Assembly (NCBI GenBank): GCA_029210585.1 | Contig: JARGFP010000034.1 | Coordinates: forward strand, 1-39,437 | Length of the DNA: 39,437 nt | Direction of reading: 5' to 3' | From: Bacteroidales bacterium | GTDB lineage: Bacteria > Bacteroidota > Bacteroidia > Bacteroidales > GCA-2748055 | Part shown: in pieces, positions 18,147-26,623 of the stretch | Layout: each line of letters starts with the position of its first letter | How positions within the stretch are numbered: the first letter of the stretch is position 1 | Position numbers and translations under genes: made by a program | The notes under the pieces: generated by a model | Database searches by the model: none | Told to the model about the DNA's origin: nothing | Seen by the model: the letters and a program-made list of their open reading frames with translations, nothing else

Positions 18147-18632
18147 ATGACAGAAACCATCCAATTTGAACTCAACGGACAACCGGCTGAACTTACCCTG
18201 GATCCGAATACCATCCTGATGTGGGCCATCCGGAATGACCTGGGACTCACAGGAACGAAATTCGGTTGCGGCACGGGATTCTGCGGCGCCTGTACCGTGA
18301 TCCTCGAGGGAGAACCGGTCAGGTCCTGCATGCTTCCGGTCAGGGATGTTGCCGGGAAGAAATTGCTCACTATCGAAGGACTCGAACAAAACGGTCAGCT
18401 ACACCCCATTCAGAAAGCTTTCGTGGAACACGATGCGCTGCAATGCGGCTTCTGTACACCGGGCATGATCATGAAAATTTACGGCTTACTGATCGTCAAC
18501 CCGGAACCGTCGAGACAGGAGGTGCTGGATGCACTGGAAGAAAACTTTTGTCGTTGCAGTGCCTATAAACAGATCATCCCGGCGGTCCAGACAGCCGGCA
18601 GGGAAATGCAGAAAGGAGGGGTGCAGGTATGA
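18147..18632 (+). CDS. [2Fe-2S] subunit of a molybdenum hydroxylase (IorA-like)
   Basis: This 161-residue protein has the two [2Fe-2S] clusters of the xanthine-oxidase family small subunit. The plant-ferredoxin-type cluster uses Cys41, Cys46, Cys49 and Cys61 (FGCGTGFCGACTVILEG, SC), and the helical C-terminal cluster uses Cys100, Cys103, Cys135 and Cys137 (CGFCTPGMIMK, ENFCRCSAY). It passes electrons from the molybdenum site to an acceptor. The next gene starts inside its stop codon (ATGA at 18629-18632), which suggests equal synthesis of the two subunits. It lacks a Tat signal of its own and presumably travels with its partner. Confidence 0.95.
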   Translation: MTETIQFELNGQPAELTLDPNTILMWAIRNDLGLTGTKFGCGTGFCGACTVILEGEPVRSCMLPVRDVAGKKLLTIEGLEQNGQLHPIQKAFVEHDALQCGFCTPGMIMKIYGLLIVNPEPSRQEVLDALEENFCRCSAYKQIIPAVQTAGREMQKGGVQV

Positions 18633-20803
18633 AAAGACAGGAAGAAATAACCCGCAAAATATCACGTGATATCAACGATCCCTGGGAAATGGACCGCAGG
18701 GAATTTTTCAGGAAGATCGGCGGTGGACTGATCATCTCCTTCTCCCTGGGTGGCTTGCCTGCCCTGGCCGGCACACAGGGTCGCAGCGAGGACGAGGTGA
18801 ATGCCTACCTGCACATCGCAGAAGACGGCCGGGTAACACTGTTTACCGGTAAGATCGAGATGGGACAGGGACCGATCACTTCCCTCCCGATGATGCTTGC
18901 CGATGAGATGGACGTCAGTCTCGACAGCGTGCACATTATCATGGGCGATACGGATCTCACACCCTACGACAACGGCACGTTCGGTTCCCTGACAACCCGC
19001 CAGTACGGGCAGATCATGCGGGGCGCCGCTGCCAAAGCCAGGGCCATCCTGCTGGAAATGGCAGCCGAAGAACTTGATGTCCCGGTTGAAGACCTGCAGG
19101 TGAAAGATGGATTGGTAGCTGTGAAATCAGACCCCGGCAATAAGATCACTTACGGTGATCTTACAAAAGGGAAGAAGATCATGCGGACCATCGATGAAAC
19201 GGTGGATCTGAAACAACCGGGGGAATTCACCTATATGGGTACTTCGCGAAAGCATGTGGATGCCTATGCCAAGGTGACCGGGCAGGCGAAATATTCAGGA
19301 GACATCCAACTCCCGGGCATGATGTACGCCCGCATGGTGCGCCCGCCTTCACTGGGTGCAAAACTGATCAGTATCGACACTTCGGGCGCAGAGGAGATCG
19401 AAGGAACGGAGATCGTGCGTGACGGGGATTTTATTTCCGTGCTGAATCCTTCCCAGGACCTTGCCGACGTTGCCGTTGCAAAGGTAAGTGCTGAATTTGA
19501 AGAGGAGAAAGCCGATGTGGATCATAACAGTATCTATGCATACATCACCAGGAGTGTGGATGATTCGCAGGAGCTGGCCAGTCAGGGCAACCTTGAAGAG
19601 GGAAAGAAGCTCAGTGACCAGGTATTCGAATCGGAATACCACGATCCCTACCTGGCCCATGCCCCGATAGAAAACCATACTGCCACGGCCTATTTCGAGG
19701 GCGACAAACTGATCATGTGGGCCTCGTGCCAGACCCCCTTCCCGACAAAGGAGGACATCGCAGAAGCACTGGACATCCCACAGGATAAGGTCCTCCTGAA
19801 AGAGGTATTCGTGGGGGGAGGCTTTGGCGGGAAGATTTACAATCCCCAGGCCATTGAAGCAGCAAGGCTGGCCCAACTCAGCGGCAAACCCATTCAACTG
19901 GTCTACTCCCGGCAGGAGGAGTTTATGTACGACCGGCTGCGACCGGCTGCGGTGGTAAAACTCAGGTCCGGGATTGACGCAAATGGCAGGATGAAGTTCT
20001 GGGATTACGACGTATACATGGGCGGAAGAAGGGGTGCCACCCATTTCTATGACATCCCCCACCACCAGACCACGCATCATTTTGTGAAACGGAGTACGCA
20101 GGATATACACCCCTCCTATAATTACAACTGGCCGCACCCCTGGTACACCGGGGCATGGCGCGGACCCAGCAACAATACCAATACCTGGGCCAGGGAATCG
20201 CAGGTCGAACTCATGGCTGCGGCAGCCGGAAAAGATGCCCTGCAGTTCCGGCTCGATCACCTGGAAGGCGATCCCAAGATGGCGCACGTGCTGCGGATCG
20301 GGGCTGAAAAGTTTGGATGGACGCCTGCTGTCGGCCCAAGTGGCAGAGGATACGGAATTGCCTGCGGGATCGATGCAGGGACCTGGCTCGCGGTATTTGC
20401 CGAGGTGAAAGTGGACCGTTCAACGGGACAGGTCCGGGTGGTCAGGGCCGTTGTCTCCCAGGACATGGGACTGGTGGTCAACCCGCAGGGTGCCATCATC
20501 CAGGCGGAAGGCGGACTGATCATGGGACTGGGTTATGCCCTCAGCGAAGAGGTCAGGTTCGAAGGACGCAAAATGCTGGACCGGAATTTCGACACCTATT
20601 CCCTGCCGAAAATCAGCTGGACCCCGGAGATCGAAGTGGTGTTTGCCGATAAGCAGCATGAACCACCGCAGGGAGGCGGAGAACCTTCCGTGGTAGCCAT
20701 CGGGGGCGCCATTGCCAATGCCGTGTTTGATGCCACCGGGGCACGGCTCTACCGGCTTCCGCTGACCCCGGAACGGGTGCTGGCAGCGCTTGAGGCATTG
20801 TAA
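18629..20803 (+). CDS. Molybdopterin-binding large subunit, IorB-like aldehyde/N-heterocycle hydroxylase, Tat-exported
   Basis: A twin-arginine signal (MDRREFFRKIGGGLIISFSL, Arg23-Arg24) predicts export of the folded complex. The 724 residues show the duplicated architecture of the isoquinoline 1-oxidoreductase beta-subunit type. Landmarks are FTGKIEMGQGPIT, VTGQAKYSGDIQLPGMMYAR, the cofactor-binding EVFVGGGFGGKIYNPQAIEA, the GAWRGPSNNTN loop, and the C-terminal PPQGGGEPSVVAIGGA with the probable catalytic Glu685. The family hydroxylates aldehydes or N-heterocycles with water as oxygen donor and uses molybdopterin cytosine dinucleotide, in line with the MocA domain upstream. The substrate cannot be read from the sequence. 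No cytochrome c electron-acceptor gene is adjacent. Confidence 0.93.
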   Translation: MKRQEEITRKISRDINDPWEMDRREFFRKIGGGLIISFSLGGLPALAGTQGRSEDEVNAYLHIAEDGRVTLFTGKIEMGQGPITSLPMMLADEMDVSLDSVHIIMGDTDLTPYDNGTFGSLTTRQYGQIMRGAAAKARAILLEMAAEELDVPVEDLQVKDGLVAVKSDPGNKITYGDLTKGKKIMRTIDETVDLKQPGEFTYMGTSRKHVDAYAKVTGQAKYSGDIQLPGMMYARMVRPPSLGAKLISIDTSGAEEIEGTEIVRDGDFISVLNPSQDLADVAVAKVSAEFEEEKADVDHNSIYAYITRSVDDSQELASQGNLEEGKKLSDQVFESEYHDPYLAHAPIENHTATAYFEGDKLIMWASCQTPFPTKEDIAEALDIPQDKVLLKEVFVGGGFGGKIYNPQAIEAARLAQLSGKPIQLVYSRQEEFMYDRLRPAAVVKLRSGIDANGRMKFWDYDVYMGGRRGATHFYDIPHHQTTHHFVKRSTQDIHPSYNYNWPHPWYTGAWRGPSNNTNTWARESQVELMAAAAGKDALQFRLDHLEGDPKMAHVLRIGAEKFGWTPAVGPSGRGYGIACGIDAGTWLAVFAEVKVDRSTGQVRVVRAVVSQDMGLVVNPQGAIIQAEGGLIMGLGYALSEEVRFEGRKMLDRNFDTYSLPKISWTPEIEVVFADKQHEPPQGGGEPSVVAIGGAIANAVFDATGARLYRLPLTPERVLAALEAL

Positions 20804-20840
20804 ACTTAATCGGAAATCAACGATCGTCCGGATTTTCCCA

Positions 20841-20920
20841 TTAACGGGTGATGACCGGCTCCTGCCTGCTTACCTGTTTGCCCTATCTCTCATCAACGGG
20901 TGATGGCTGGCTCCAACCTG
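20841..20920. repeat. Imperfect 28-bp direct repeat in the serpin remnant
   Basis: Bases 20841-20868 and 20893-20920 match at 23 of 28 positions, sharing the core AACGGGTGATG and GGCTCC, with a 52-base offset. Each copy encodes the same serpin-tail ending on the minus strand. Confidence 0.6.
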
Positions 20921-20970
20921 TATAGCAGTCTGCCACTTTCCCCGGTAAAGAGGATGATACCAGTGGGATT
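20841..20970 (-). pseudogene. Remnant of a second serpin gene (C-terminal tail)
   Basis: Minus-strand codons 20970-20893 read NPTGIILFTGESGRLLYRLE and then PAITR-stop, which is the end of a serpin (compare NSTGAILFMGKVGRP in the intact serpin at 13913-15142). A stop precedes it, so nothing upstream is left. Its last codons occur again, slightly changed, at 20862-20841 (EPVITR-stop). Confidence 0.6.
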
Positions 20971-20973
20971 TTA

Positions 20974-21004
20974 CCTGATGGTGCAGCGCTGCTGCACCAT
21001 CAGG
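20974..21004. repeat. Perfect 14-bp inverted repeat with 3-base loop
   Basis: CCTGATGGTGCAGC (20974-20987), GCT, then GCTGCACCATCAGG (20991-21004). It borders the serpin remnant exactly where the homology stops. It could be a terminator for the molybdenum-hydroxylase genes, although no T-run follows, or a small mobile palindrome. The rest of 20804-21228 shows no gene. Confidence 0.6.
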
Positions 21005-21228
21005 TAGATGCTGAATATTATCCATTCGTGTAACTTTAAAAATATTTCATGCAACTATTTGAAGCATTTGTCAGTTTAAGATACATAATTCAATACTGAC
21101 ACAGGTATGACTGAACCGGGCCGGTTGCAGCATTGAAATGAAGCAGCCTGTGTGAGAAAGCCGGTCAATAAAAGAATAAACGAATTAAATATAAATATTA
21201 CTACAGAACTTTAAAAACATCGATAGCT

Positions 21229-22914
21229 ATGAAATTCGAAATGAAGACAATCTTTGTAAGTATAATAATGGCTGTACTCATTCTCCCGGGGTGCAAAAAA
21301 GGAATGGAACCGGAAATTGTTCAGATTTCGCCGGAAAAGGGCGGAATATCGACAGAAATAACCATCGAAGGATTTAACTTCGAACCGGACGCATCAGTCG
21401 ATATTGGTGAGGTTGAATGTTCCTTTGTGGAAGTTACAGGTGATTTTATTTATGCGCGGGTCCCTTCCGGCATTGAACCTTCCGTGCCTCTGGATGTAAC
21501 AGTAACCAATCCGGGCGGTCGTTCAGCCACGGTTGAAGAGGCTTTCACAGCCATTCCCCCTGAATTGGATTTTGTGAACAGCGCAACGAAACCCTCAGGA
21601 ATTACAGGAAGCACTGTAATACTGGAAGGAAGTGCTTTTGGAAGTCTCCAGGGAACCAGCAAAATAATATTTTCCGATGGAGCGGGTGGCACCGTTGATG
21701 TAACTGTGTCGAGTCCCGATGACTGGACCGATGAGTTTATCATCACAACCGTCCCTTCCGGTGCCGGTAACGGTCCAGTATATATTGAAACAGAATTGGG
21801 AAAAAGCAATGAAATTGAATTTATCCTGGCGCAGGCTGCCACATTCAGCCCGTCTACCATCAACTGGGCCCTGACAACTTCACTACCGGTTGCAGTAAGT
21901 GGACACAGTGCAGATTTCGTACGTATCGAAGATGAAACTTCGGGGGATATCAAAGAATTTGCTTACGTAACCGGTGGTAAAAACAACACAGCAGCAACGC
22001 TGAACCAGGCACTCTACGGTGAAATAAATACAGACGGCACCATTTCTGAATGGGTTTCCGCCAGCGCAATGTCCGCCGGGGTGTCGTTTCACCAAAGCAT
22101 TGCGGCAACCCCATTTAACTCAAAGGTAAATGGAGATGGTTTCTTGTTCGCGCTTGGAGGGATGGATGAAGATGGCAATACGACAAACACAATCAGCAAG
22201 GCCAGCATCAACAACGACGGATCGCTGGGGACATGGGAATCCTCGAATGAAGTGTTGCCACAGGGTGTTCATGCGCTTGGAGCAGCACTGTTCAGAAGCA
22301 CAATATATATTGCAGGAGGAGCAACAGCCAACAATGAGCCCGTTGCAAAAGTCTATAAATCAGAGATAGATACCCTTGGTCAGCTTGGCCCATGGCAGGA
22401 ACTGACGGATTTGCCCGTTGCAGTGTCACACCATGGCTTCCTGACATTCGGTGCTTACCTGTATGTGGTGGGCGGTGATTCAGGTGCCACGGAACCCGAT
22501 GCTGCATCGTCAACATCCAATTCATCAGAAGTATATTACGCGAGACTGGATATACGCACTGGGGATATCAACGATGCAGGCTGGGTACTTAATTCCAATG
22601 CACTTCAAAAATCAAGAAGTAAACATACCACACTGGTTGCAGGAGGTAATTTGTTTCTCTCCTCCGGTATCTATGCAGCAGCAGCACAAGGTTCAAGTGA
22701 AAATATTTATGCACAGATCAATGCTGACGGCACGGTTACATCATTTAATGGTGCTACAGGATCCAATACACTTTCATCCCAGGGTGGTTTCAACCTGTTT
22801 AACCAGGCCGGTATAAGTTATGTAGATGCAAATGGTATTGCACATGTGATGATTATCGGGGGTGACAATGTGAATACCCAGGGCACAAAATCAAGCAACG
22901 TCCTGTTTTATTGA
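21229..22914 (+). CDS. IPT/TIG and kelch-like repeat lipoprotein, 561 aa
   Basis: The lipobox is LILPGC with Cys22. Two IPT/TIG immunoglobulin-like domains follow (about 27-110, ISPEKGGISTEITIEGFNF; and 112-200, KPSGITGSTVILEGSAFG). From about residue 210 to the end there are kelch-like beta-propeller repeats with recurring glycine pairs and W/Y positions (EFAYVTGGKNN, FLFALGGMDEDGN, TIYIAGGATANN, YLYVVGGDSG, HVMIIGGDN). It is predicted to face the periplasm or the cell surface. It lies between the molybdenum-hydroxylase genes and the cofactor genes but nothing links it to them functionally; binding of a carbohydrate or protein is the usual role of such folds. Confidence 0.85.
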   Translation: MKFEMKTIFVSIIMAVLILPGCKKGMEPEIVQISPEKGGISTEITIEGFNFEPDASVDIGEVECSFVEVTGDFIYARVPSGIEPSVPLDVTVTNPGGRSATVEEAFTAIPPELDFVNSATKPSGITGSTVILEGSAFGSLQGTSKIIFSDGAGGTVDVTVSSPDDWTDEFIITTVPSGAGNGPVYIETELGKSNEIEFILAQAATFSPSTINWALTTSLPVAVSGHSADFVRIEDETSGDIKEFAYVTGGKNNTAATLNQALYGEINTDGTISEWVSASAMSAGVSFHQSIAATPFNSKVNGDGFLFALGGMDEDGNTTNTISKASINNDGSLGTWESSNEVLPQGVHALGAALFRSTIYIAGGATANNEPVAKVYKSEIDTLGQLGPWQELTDLPVAVSHHGFLTFGAYLYVVGGDSGATEPDAASSTSNSSEVYYARLDIRTGDINDAGWVLNSNALQKSRSKHTTLVAGGNLFLSSGIYAAAAQGSSENIYAQINADGTVTSFNGATGSNTLSSQGGFNLFNQAGISYVDANGIAHVMIIGGDNVNTQGTKSSNVLFY

Positions 22915-22946
22915 CAGGTGTCAGCCTGAAGCTGTGGCCTAAAATA

Positions 22947-23333
22947 TTAAAAGATGAAGGTATACTTTAACATCAGTGTGCGCTCACTGGTTACCGGCAG
23001 CGTAACCAACTCACGGTACCTGTCGGTGTGATAACCTTCATTGTACACAATGTAGAAATCACTCCCTTCTTTCGGATTGTAGCGGAGCCGGACATTGGAC
23101 AGGATGGCATCAATGGCACTGTTGCTCTGTACGAAAGCGGATACTGAAAGTTTAGGGCTCAAAGTCAGCAGGCTGTTCACTCTTATTATAAGTGCTTCAA
23201 ACCGGAAATCCCTTGATGGAAAAACAGCCCTGTTGAATTCATATGTGGCATTGAGTTCCACCCTGTTCAGCACAATCGCTTGAGGAGAAATCCCGATCGA
23301 CCAGAGCCAAGCGAATAAGCACCTGGCTTTCAT
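22947..23333 (-). pseudogene. 3' remnant of a DUF5916-type outer-membrane protein
   Basis: Residues from about 20 to 128 match the extreme C-terminus of DUF5916-type (carbohydrate-binding-family-9-like) barrel proteins: LSVSAFVQSNSAIDAILSNV, VRLRYNPKEGSDFYIVYNEG and the final strand TLMLKYTFIF. Full proteins of this kind are several hundred residues long and start with a signal peptide; here the first 20 residues are unrelated to one. The 240 bases upstream (to 23574) contain no recognisable remainder. It converges with the kelch-like gene, only 32 bases apart. Confidence 0.7.
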
Positions 23334-23574
23334 AGCATCCTGCTGAATGATTCAGGGTGTCCTTGCTCCGGTGAGGAATTTTTTGCAATTTTGTATCGCG
23401 ATCAACTCCGAGCCCTGGTTCCTGTAAAATGGAATCCTGGCCGATGGGATAAGCCGGAAACAGCTTGTCCTCCCGATTCCCGGGATACCGGGCTGACTTG
23501 GAAAGGAGATAAGACGACAAGACACCCCTGAAAGGCGATTGCCGTTTGCCTGCTTTCCTGTATAATATCGAAAG

Positions 23575-24300
23575 ATGGCAGACATATCTTTAATGGGAGG
23601 GATCTTCCTCATTGCAGTACTCTATTCTTCCGTCGGACATGGCGGGGCAAGCGGATACCTGGCCTTCATGGCCCTGGTGGGATTATCCCCTGAATTCATG
23701 CGACCGGCCGCACTCATCCTGAATATATTTGTCTCGCTGATCGCATTCATCTCATTTGCACGTAACCGGCATTTCCGCTTCCACCTGATCTGGCCATTCG
23801 TGGTTACATCCGTACCCTCTGCATTCCTGGGCGGATCCATTTCCGCAGACGTCCGGGTGTATAAGATCATCCTGGGTGTATTTCTGATTCTTGCTGTAAC
23901 AAGAATGCTGTTACAGGCAAAAGACAGGGGCAGTTACAAAAAAGTCAATATAATGCTTGCCCTGGGGATCGGGGCCATACTCGGCTTCTTCAGCGGTCTG
24001 ATCGGCATCGGAGGTGGCATCATCCTGAGCCCCGTGATTCTCCTGCTTGGCTGGGCAAGTGTGAAACAGACTGCTGCTGTTTCGGCTGTCTTTATCCTGG
24101 TCAATTCGATTGCAGGATTAAGCGGCTTTGTATTGCATAACGAATGGCCCGAAATGAATATCGGTCTGATCGTGGCCGCAGGTGTGGCCGGGGGTCTCAC
24201 CGGATCCTACCTGGGCAGCTACAGGATCGGGGAACGGCCACTGAGGTATGCGCTCTCCTTTGTCCTGCTGCTTGCCAGTGTTAAATTATTCTTTTTTTAA
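23575..24300 (+). CDS. TSUP (TauE/SafE) family permease
   Basis: This 241-residue membrane protein has about eight hydrophobic segments in two related halves, each with the family's glycine-rich motif: SSVGHGGASGYLAFMALVGL near the N-terminus and GFFSGLIGIGGGIILSPVIL in the middle. TSUP permeases export or import sulfite, sulfoacetate or related sulfur anions; substrate is not readable. It lies seven bases before the MobB-like gene. In a molybdenum-cofactor region a sulfur- or oxyanion-transport task is plausible but is only inferred from position. Confidence 0.88.
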   Translation: MADISLMGGIFLIAVLYSSVGHGGASGYLAFMALVGLSPEFMRPAALILNIFVSLIAFISFARNRHFRFHLIWPFVVTSVPSAFLGGSISADVRVYKIILGVFLILAVTRMLLQAKDRGSYKKVNIMLALGIGAILGFFSGLIGIGGGIILSPVILLLGWASVKQTAAVSAVFILVNSIAGLSGFVLHNEWPEMNIGLIVAAGVAGGLTGSYLGSYRIGERPLRYALSFVLLLASVKLFFF

Positions 24301-24307
24301 CTGAGAT

Positions 24308-25123
24308 ATGCGCATGCAACAAGATACCCATACAAGTAAGACGGATAAACAGGAGGTCGGGATGACCCAGAGGCAGGATCATGGCAGTACCAGAAAAGAC
24401 ACCGGGATGACCACCAGGAAGGGGCCCGACATGAGCCAAAGGCAGGATCACATCACCAGCAGGCAGGCCCCCGGCATCACCAGCCATAAAGAGCCTGGTC
24501 TGGGCAGCAAGCAGGTTCCCGGCATGTCCCGGCAGCAGGAACCCGGAAATACCACCAGGCAGGATCATGGCATCACCAGGCAACAGGAGTACCGGGTCCC
24601 CTTTCCAAAAATGATATTGGTAGCGGGCGACGGGAGGAATGTCGGGAAGACTGTTTTCTGCATGCATCTCATCAGGAATTTGTCCGCCAAAGCCGAAGTG
24701 ATCGCCATCAAAACAACACCGCACCGGCATAACCTGACGGATGGACTAGAAGTCATCGCGAAAACCGGTGATTACATCGTAGCCCTCGAAAAAGCAGCAC
24801 ATCAAAAAGACAGTGCCAGGTTGCTGCAGGCGGGTGCCGGGAAGGTCTACCTGGTCATGGCAGATCAGCAGCATGTAGGCGAGGCATTTTCCCATATTTC
24901 AGACCAGGTACAGGATAAGATTTGTGTTGCTGAATCTGGGAGCCTGGCAGCCTATGTGCAGCCCGGATACTTCTTCTTTATAAAGAACCATACCGACGAA
25001 ATAAAAAAGAAAGAACACCTGGAATTCAACCCGGTCGTTGTGACAAATGTGAACCATCTATTTGATTTTGCACCCGAAAAACTGGATATTGTCAATAATG
25101 AACTGCGCATCGCACCGGAATGA
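24308..25123 (+). CDS. MobB-like P-loop protein with a repeat-rich N-terminal extension
   Basis: Residues 100-271 form a P-loop NTPase: a Walker A at 107-115 (GDGRNVGKT), IKTTPHRHNLTDG, GAGKVYLVMADQQ and a conserved FNPVVVTNVN near the C-terminus. This resembles MobB, which aids nucleotide attachment to molybdopterin. Residues 16-95 are unlike any MobB: a polar, Pro/Gly/Gln/Arg-rich stretch made of degenerate units of roughly ten residues (RQDHGSTRKDTGMT, RQDHITSRQAPGIT, RQDHGITRQQE). Met102 (24611) is an alternative start that would give a normal-size protein. The extension may be disordered, or an untranslated minisatellite read through. The frame is open throughout. Confidence 0.75.
   Translation: MRMQQDTHTSKTDKQEVGMTQRQDHGSTRKDTGMTTRKGPDMSQRQDHITSRQAPGITSHKEPGLGSKQVPGMSRQQEPGNTTRQDHGITRQQEYRVPFPKMILVAGDGRNVGKTVFCMHLIRNLSAKAEVIAIKTTPHRHNLTDGLEVIAKTGDYIVALEKAAHQKDSARLLQAGAGKVYLVMADQQHVGEAFSHISDQVQDKICVAESGSLAAYVQPGYFFFIKNHTDEIKKKEHLEFNPVVVTNVNHLFDFAPEKLDIVNNELRIAPE
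24353..24586 (+). repeat. Degenerate minisatellite encoding the N-terminal repeats of the MobB-like protein
   Basis: Short units built around AGGCAGGATCA and GGCATCACCAG recur about seven or eight times with variable spacing in multiples of three, so the reading frame is kept. It is G/A-rich on the plus strand. Confidence 0.55.
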
Positions 25124-25286
25124 TAATTTTAGAGGCACAAAGGCAAAAGAACGAGCAAGATAAGATCTGGTCAATAGGCCCTGGAAGCTCTACCAACATG
25201 TGCCGGGCATTATGGACATATTCTAAATTACGTACCAACTTTGAAGGAATTTGATCAATGGTTAGACGCTGAGAAAGGATAAGACA

Positions 25287-26462
25287 ATGAATAACTACGA
25301 AATAATAAAGGAGCGAATAGGTACCCTGGAGCATATCTGCCCGGTACAGGAGACCGGACTGGGCGAAAGCCTGGGACATATTCTGCGCGAAGATATCCTG
25401 GCGGGATCCCCCATGCCTTCGTTCAATAAATCTGCCATGGATGGATATGCATGCCGGAAACAGGACCTCGGCCAGGAACTCCGGGTGCTGGAAATGATAC
25501 CGGCCGGGAAGGTCCCCATGCACACAATCGGTGAACACCAGTGTGCGAAAATCATGACCGGGGGCGTTGTTCCTGAAGGGGCCGACTGTGTATTTATGAT
25601 CGAGGACGCAGAAATAACCGACACCCACACGGTCAGATGCACCAACCCGCAATCCAACCTGAACATTTGTTATCTCGGTGAAGACTATCAGCCTGGCGAT
25701 GTGCTGGTAAAAAAAGGCTCCCTGCTGAGTGCAGAACATCTTGCGGTGATTGCAGGAACGGGCAGGCAGCACATCCGCATTGCAAGGATGCCTTCCGTGG
25801 GCGTACTTGTAACCGGCTCCGAACTGGTGGCATTCGACCGTGTCCCGGAAGAAGGAAAAATCCGGGATACCAACTCGATCCAGTTGATCTCTCTTCTGAA
25901 ACAGATGCACCTCAAGCCTTTATTCTACGGGATCATCAGCGACAACTATGAAGAATTGCGCACGCATTTTCAGCAGGCGATAAAAGAAAACGAAATCGTT
26001 ATCCTGACCGGTGGAGCAGCGGTGGGTGATTTCGACCTTGTACCGAAAATCATCGAAGATGAAGGATTCGAAGTGCTATGGACACGTACGGGGTTAAAGC
26101 CCGGAAACCCGATGTCCTGCGCGGTAAAAGACCGTACCTGGGTGTTCGGACTCTCCGGCAACCCGGTCTCGTCGTTCGTTCAGTTCCATTACCTGGTGAA
26201 GCCGGTGATTTTCCAATTGCTTGGGGCAGAGGTGTCCCCCACCCGGATCAGAGCAAGAATGAAATCGGGGTATACACGAAAAAACGGCTCCCGGCTGGGC
26301 ATCATACCGGCCATGATCACAGCGGAGGGAGAGGTTGAACCCATCCTGTTTAACGGATCAGCGCATATCAATGCCATTCCGCAGGCAGATGTATTGCTCG
26401 AGATCCCTGCCGGAACGACCAAGATCGAAAAAGGAGAAATGAGCTATGTGAGACCAATTTAA
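25287..26462 (+). CDS. moeA: Molybdopterin molybdenumtransferase MoeA
   Basis: MoeA inserts molybdate into adenylylated molybdopterin. The 391 residues carry the expected landmarks: SFNKSAMDGYA (about 46-56), KIMTGGVVPEGADCVFMIED, VLVTGSELV, LTGGAAVGDFDLVPKII, the TGLKPGNPMSCAV loop, GLSGNPVSSFVQFHYLV, and the C-terminal domain with GSAHINAIPQAD and a closing GEMSYVRPI. A free-standing 163-base spacer precedes it with nothing recognisable. Its last eight codons lie inside the first copy of a 61-base tandem repeat whose third copy begins moaA, so the original moeA end probably overlapped the moaA start. Confidence 0.95.
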   Translation: MNNYEIIKERIGTLEHICPVQETGLGESLGHILREDILAGSPMPSFNKSAMDGYACRKQDLGQELRVLEMIPAGKVPMHTIGEHQCAKIMTGGVVPEGADCVFMIEDAEITDTHTVRCTNPQSNLNICYLGEDYQPGDVLVKKGSLLSAEHLAVIAGTGRQHIRIARMPSVGVLVTGSELVAFDRVPEEGKIRDTNSIQLISLLKQMHLKPLFYGIISDNYEELRTHFQQAIKENEIVILTGGAAVGDFDLVPKIIEDEGFEVLWTRTGLKPGNPMSCAVKDRTWVFGLSGNPVSSFVQFHYLVKPVIFQLLGAEVSPTRIRARMKSGYTRKNGSRLGIIPAMITAEGEVEPILFNGSAHINAIPQADVLLEIPAGTTKIEKGEMSYVRPI

Positions 26463-26623
26463 CAGGAATATGTGCTATTTACGATCACGTAACTGGAATA
26501 TGAGCTATGTGCGACCAATGTAAGAGGAATAAATGCAATATGCGATCACGTAAATGGAATATGAGCTATGTTCGACCGGTTTAACAGGAATATCACCTAC
26601 CTGCGGATCTCGGTGACCGACCG
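26441..26623 (+). repeat. 61-bp tandem repeat, three copies, spanning the moeA-moaA junction
   Basis: GAGCTATGT starts copies at 26441, 26502 and 26563, exactly 61 bases apart. Copies 1 and 2 match at 52 of 61 positions; copy 3 matches them over its first 45-50 bases and continues into moaA. In every copy the moeA frame encodes MSYVRP plus one residue and TAA, and the moaA ATG (or its counterpart) lies within it. Confidence 0.85.
26507..26584 (+). CDS. 25-codon leader-like reading frame overlapping the moaA start
   Basis: Copy 2 of the 61-bp repeat has an ATG at 26507 in the place of the moaA start. It reads MCDQCKRNKCNMRSRKWNMS then YVRPV and stops at 26584, 17 bases inside moaA. It is probably a by-product of the duplication, but it could act in translational coupling to moaA. 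No evidence that the peptide itself has a role. Confidence 0.3.
   Translation: MCDQCKRNKCNMRSRKWNMSYVRPV

Noticed and set aside
19349-20287. Long minus-strand open frame (312 codons) inside the molybdenum hydroxylase gene
   Set aside because: It is antisense to a strongly conserved gene with matching motifs on the plus strand, has no family features, and is explained by the codon bias of this GC-richer gene.
25124-25286. Possible Moco riboswitch before moeA
   Set aside because: No convincing conserved stems could be found by eye, and the class is not known as typical for Bacteroidota; a covariance-model search would settle it.
25092-25910. Minus-strand open frame of 272 codons opposite moeA
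   Set aside because: Antisense shadow of moeA without any domain-like pattern.
26441-26623. Possible short CRISPR-like array at the moeA-moaA junction
   Set aside because: Units are contiguous with no unique spacers, and the third is part of a coding gene; this is a tandem duplication.
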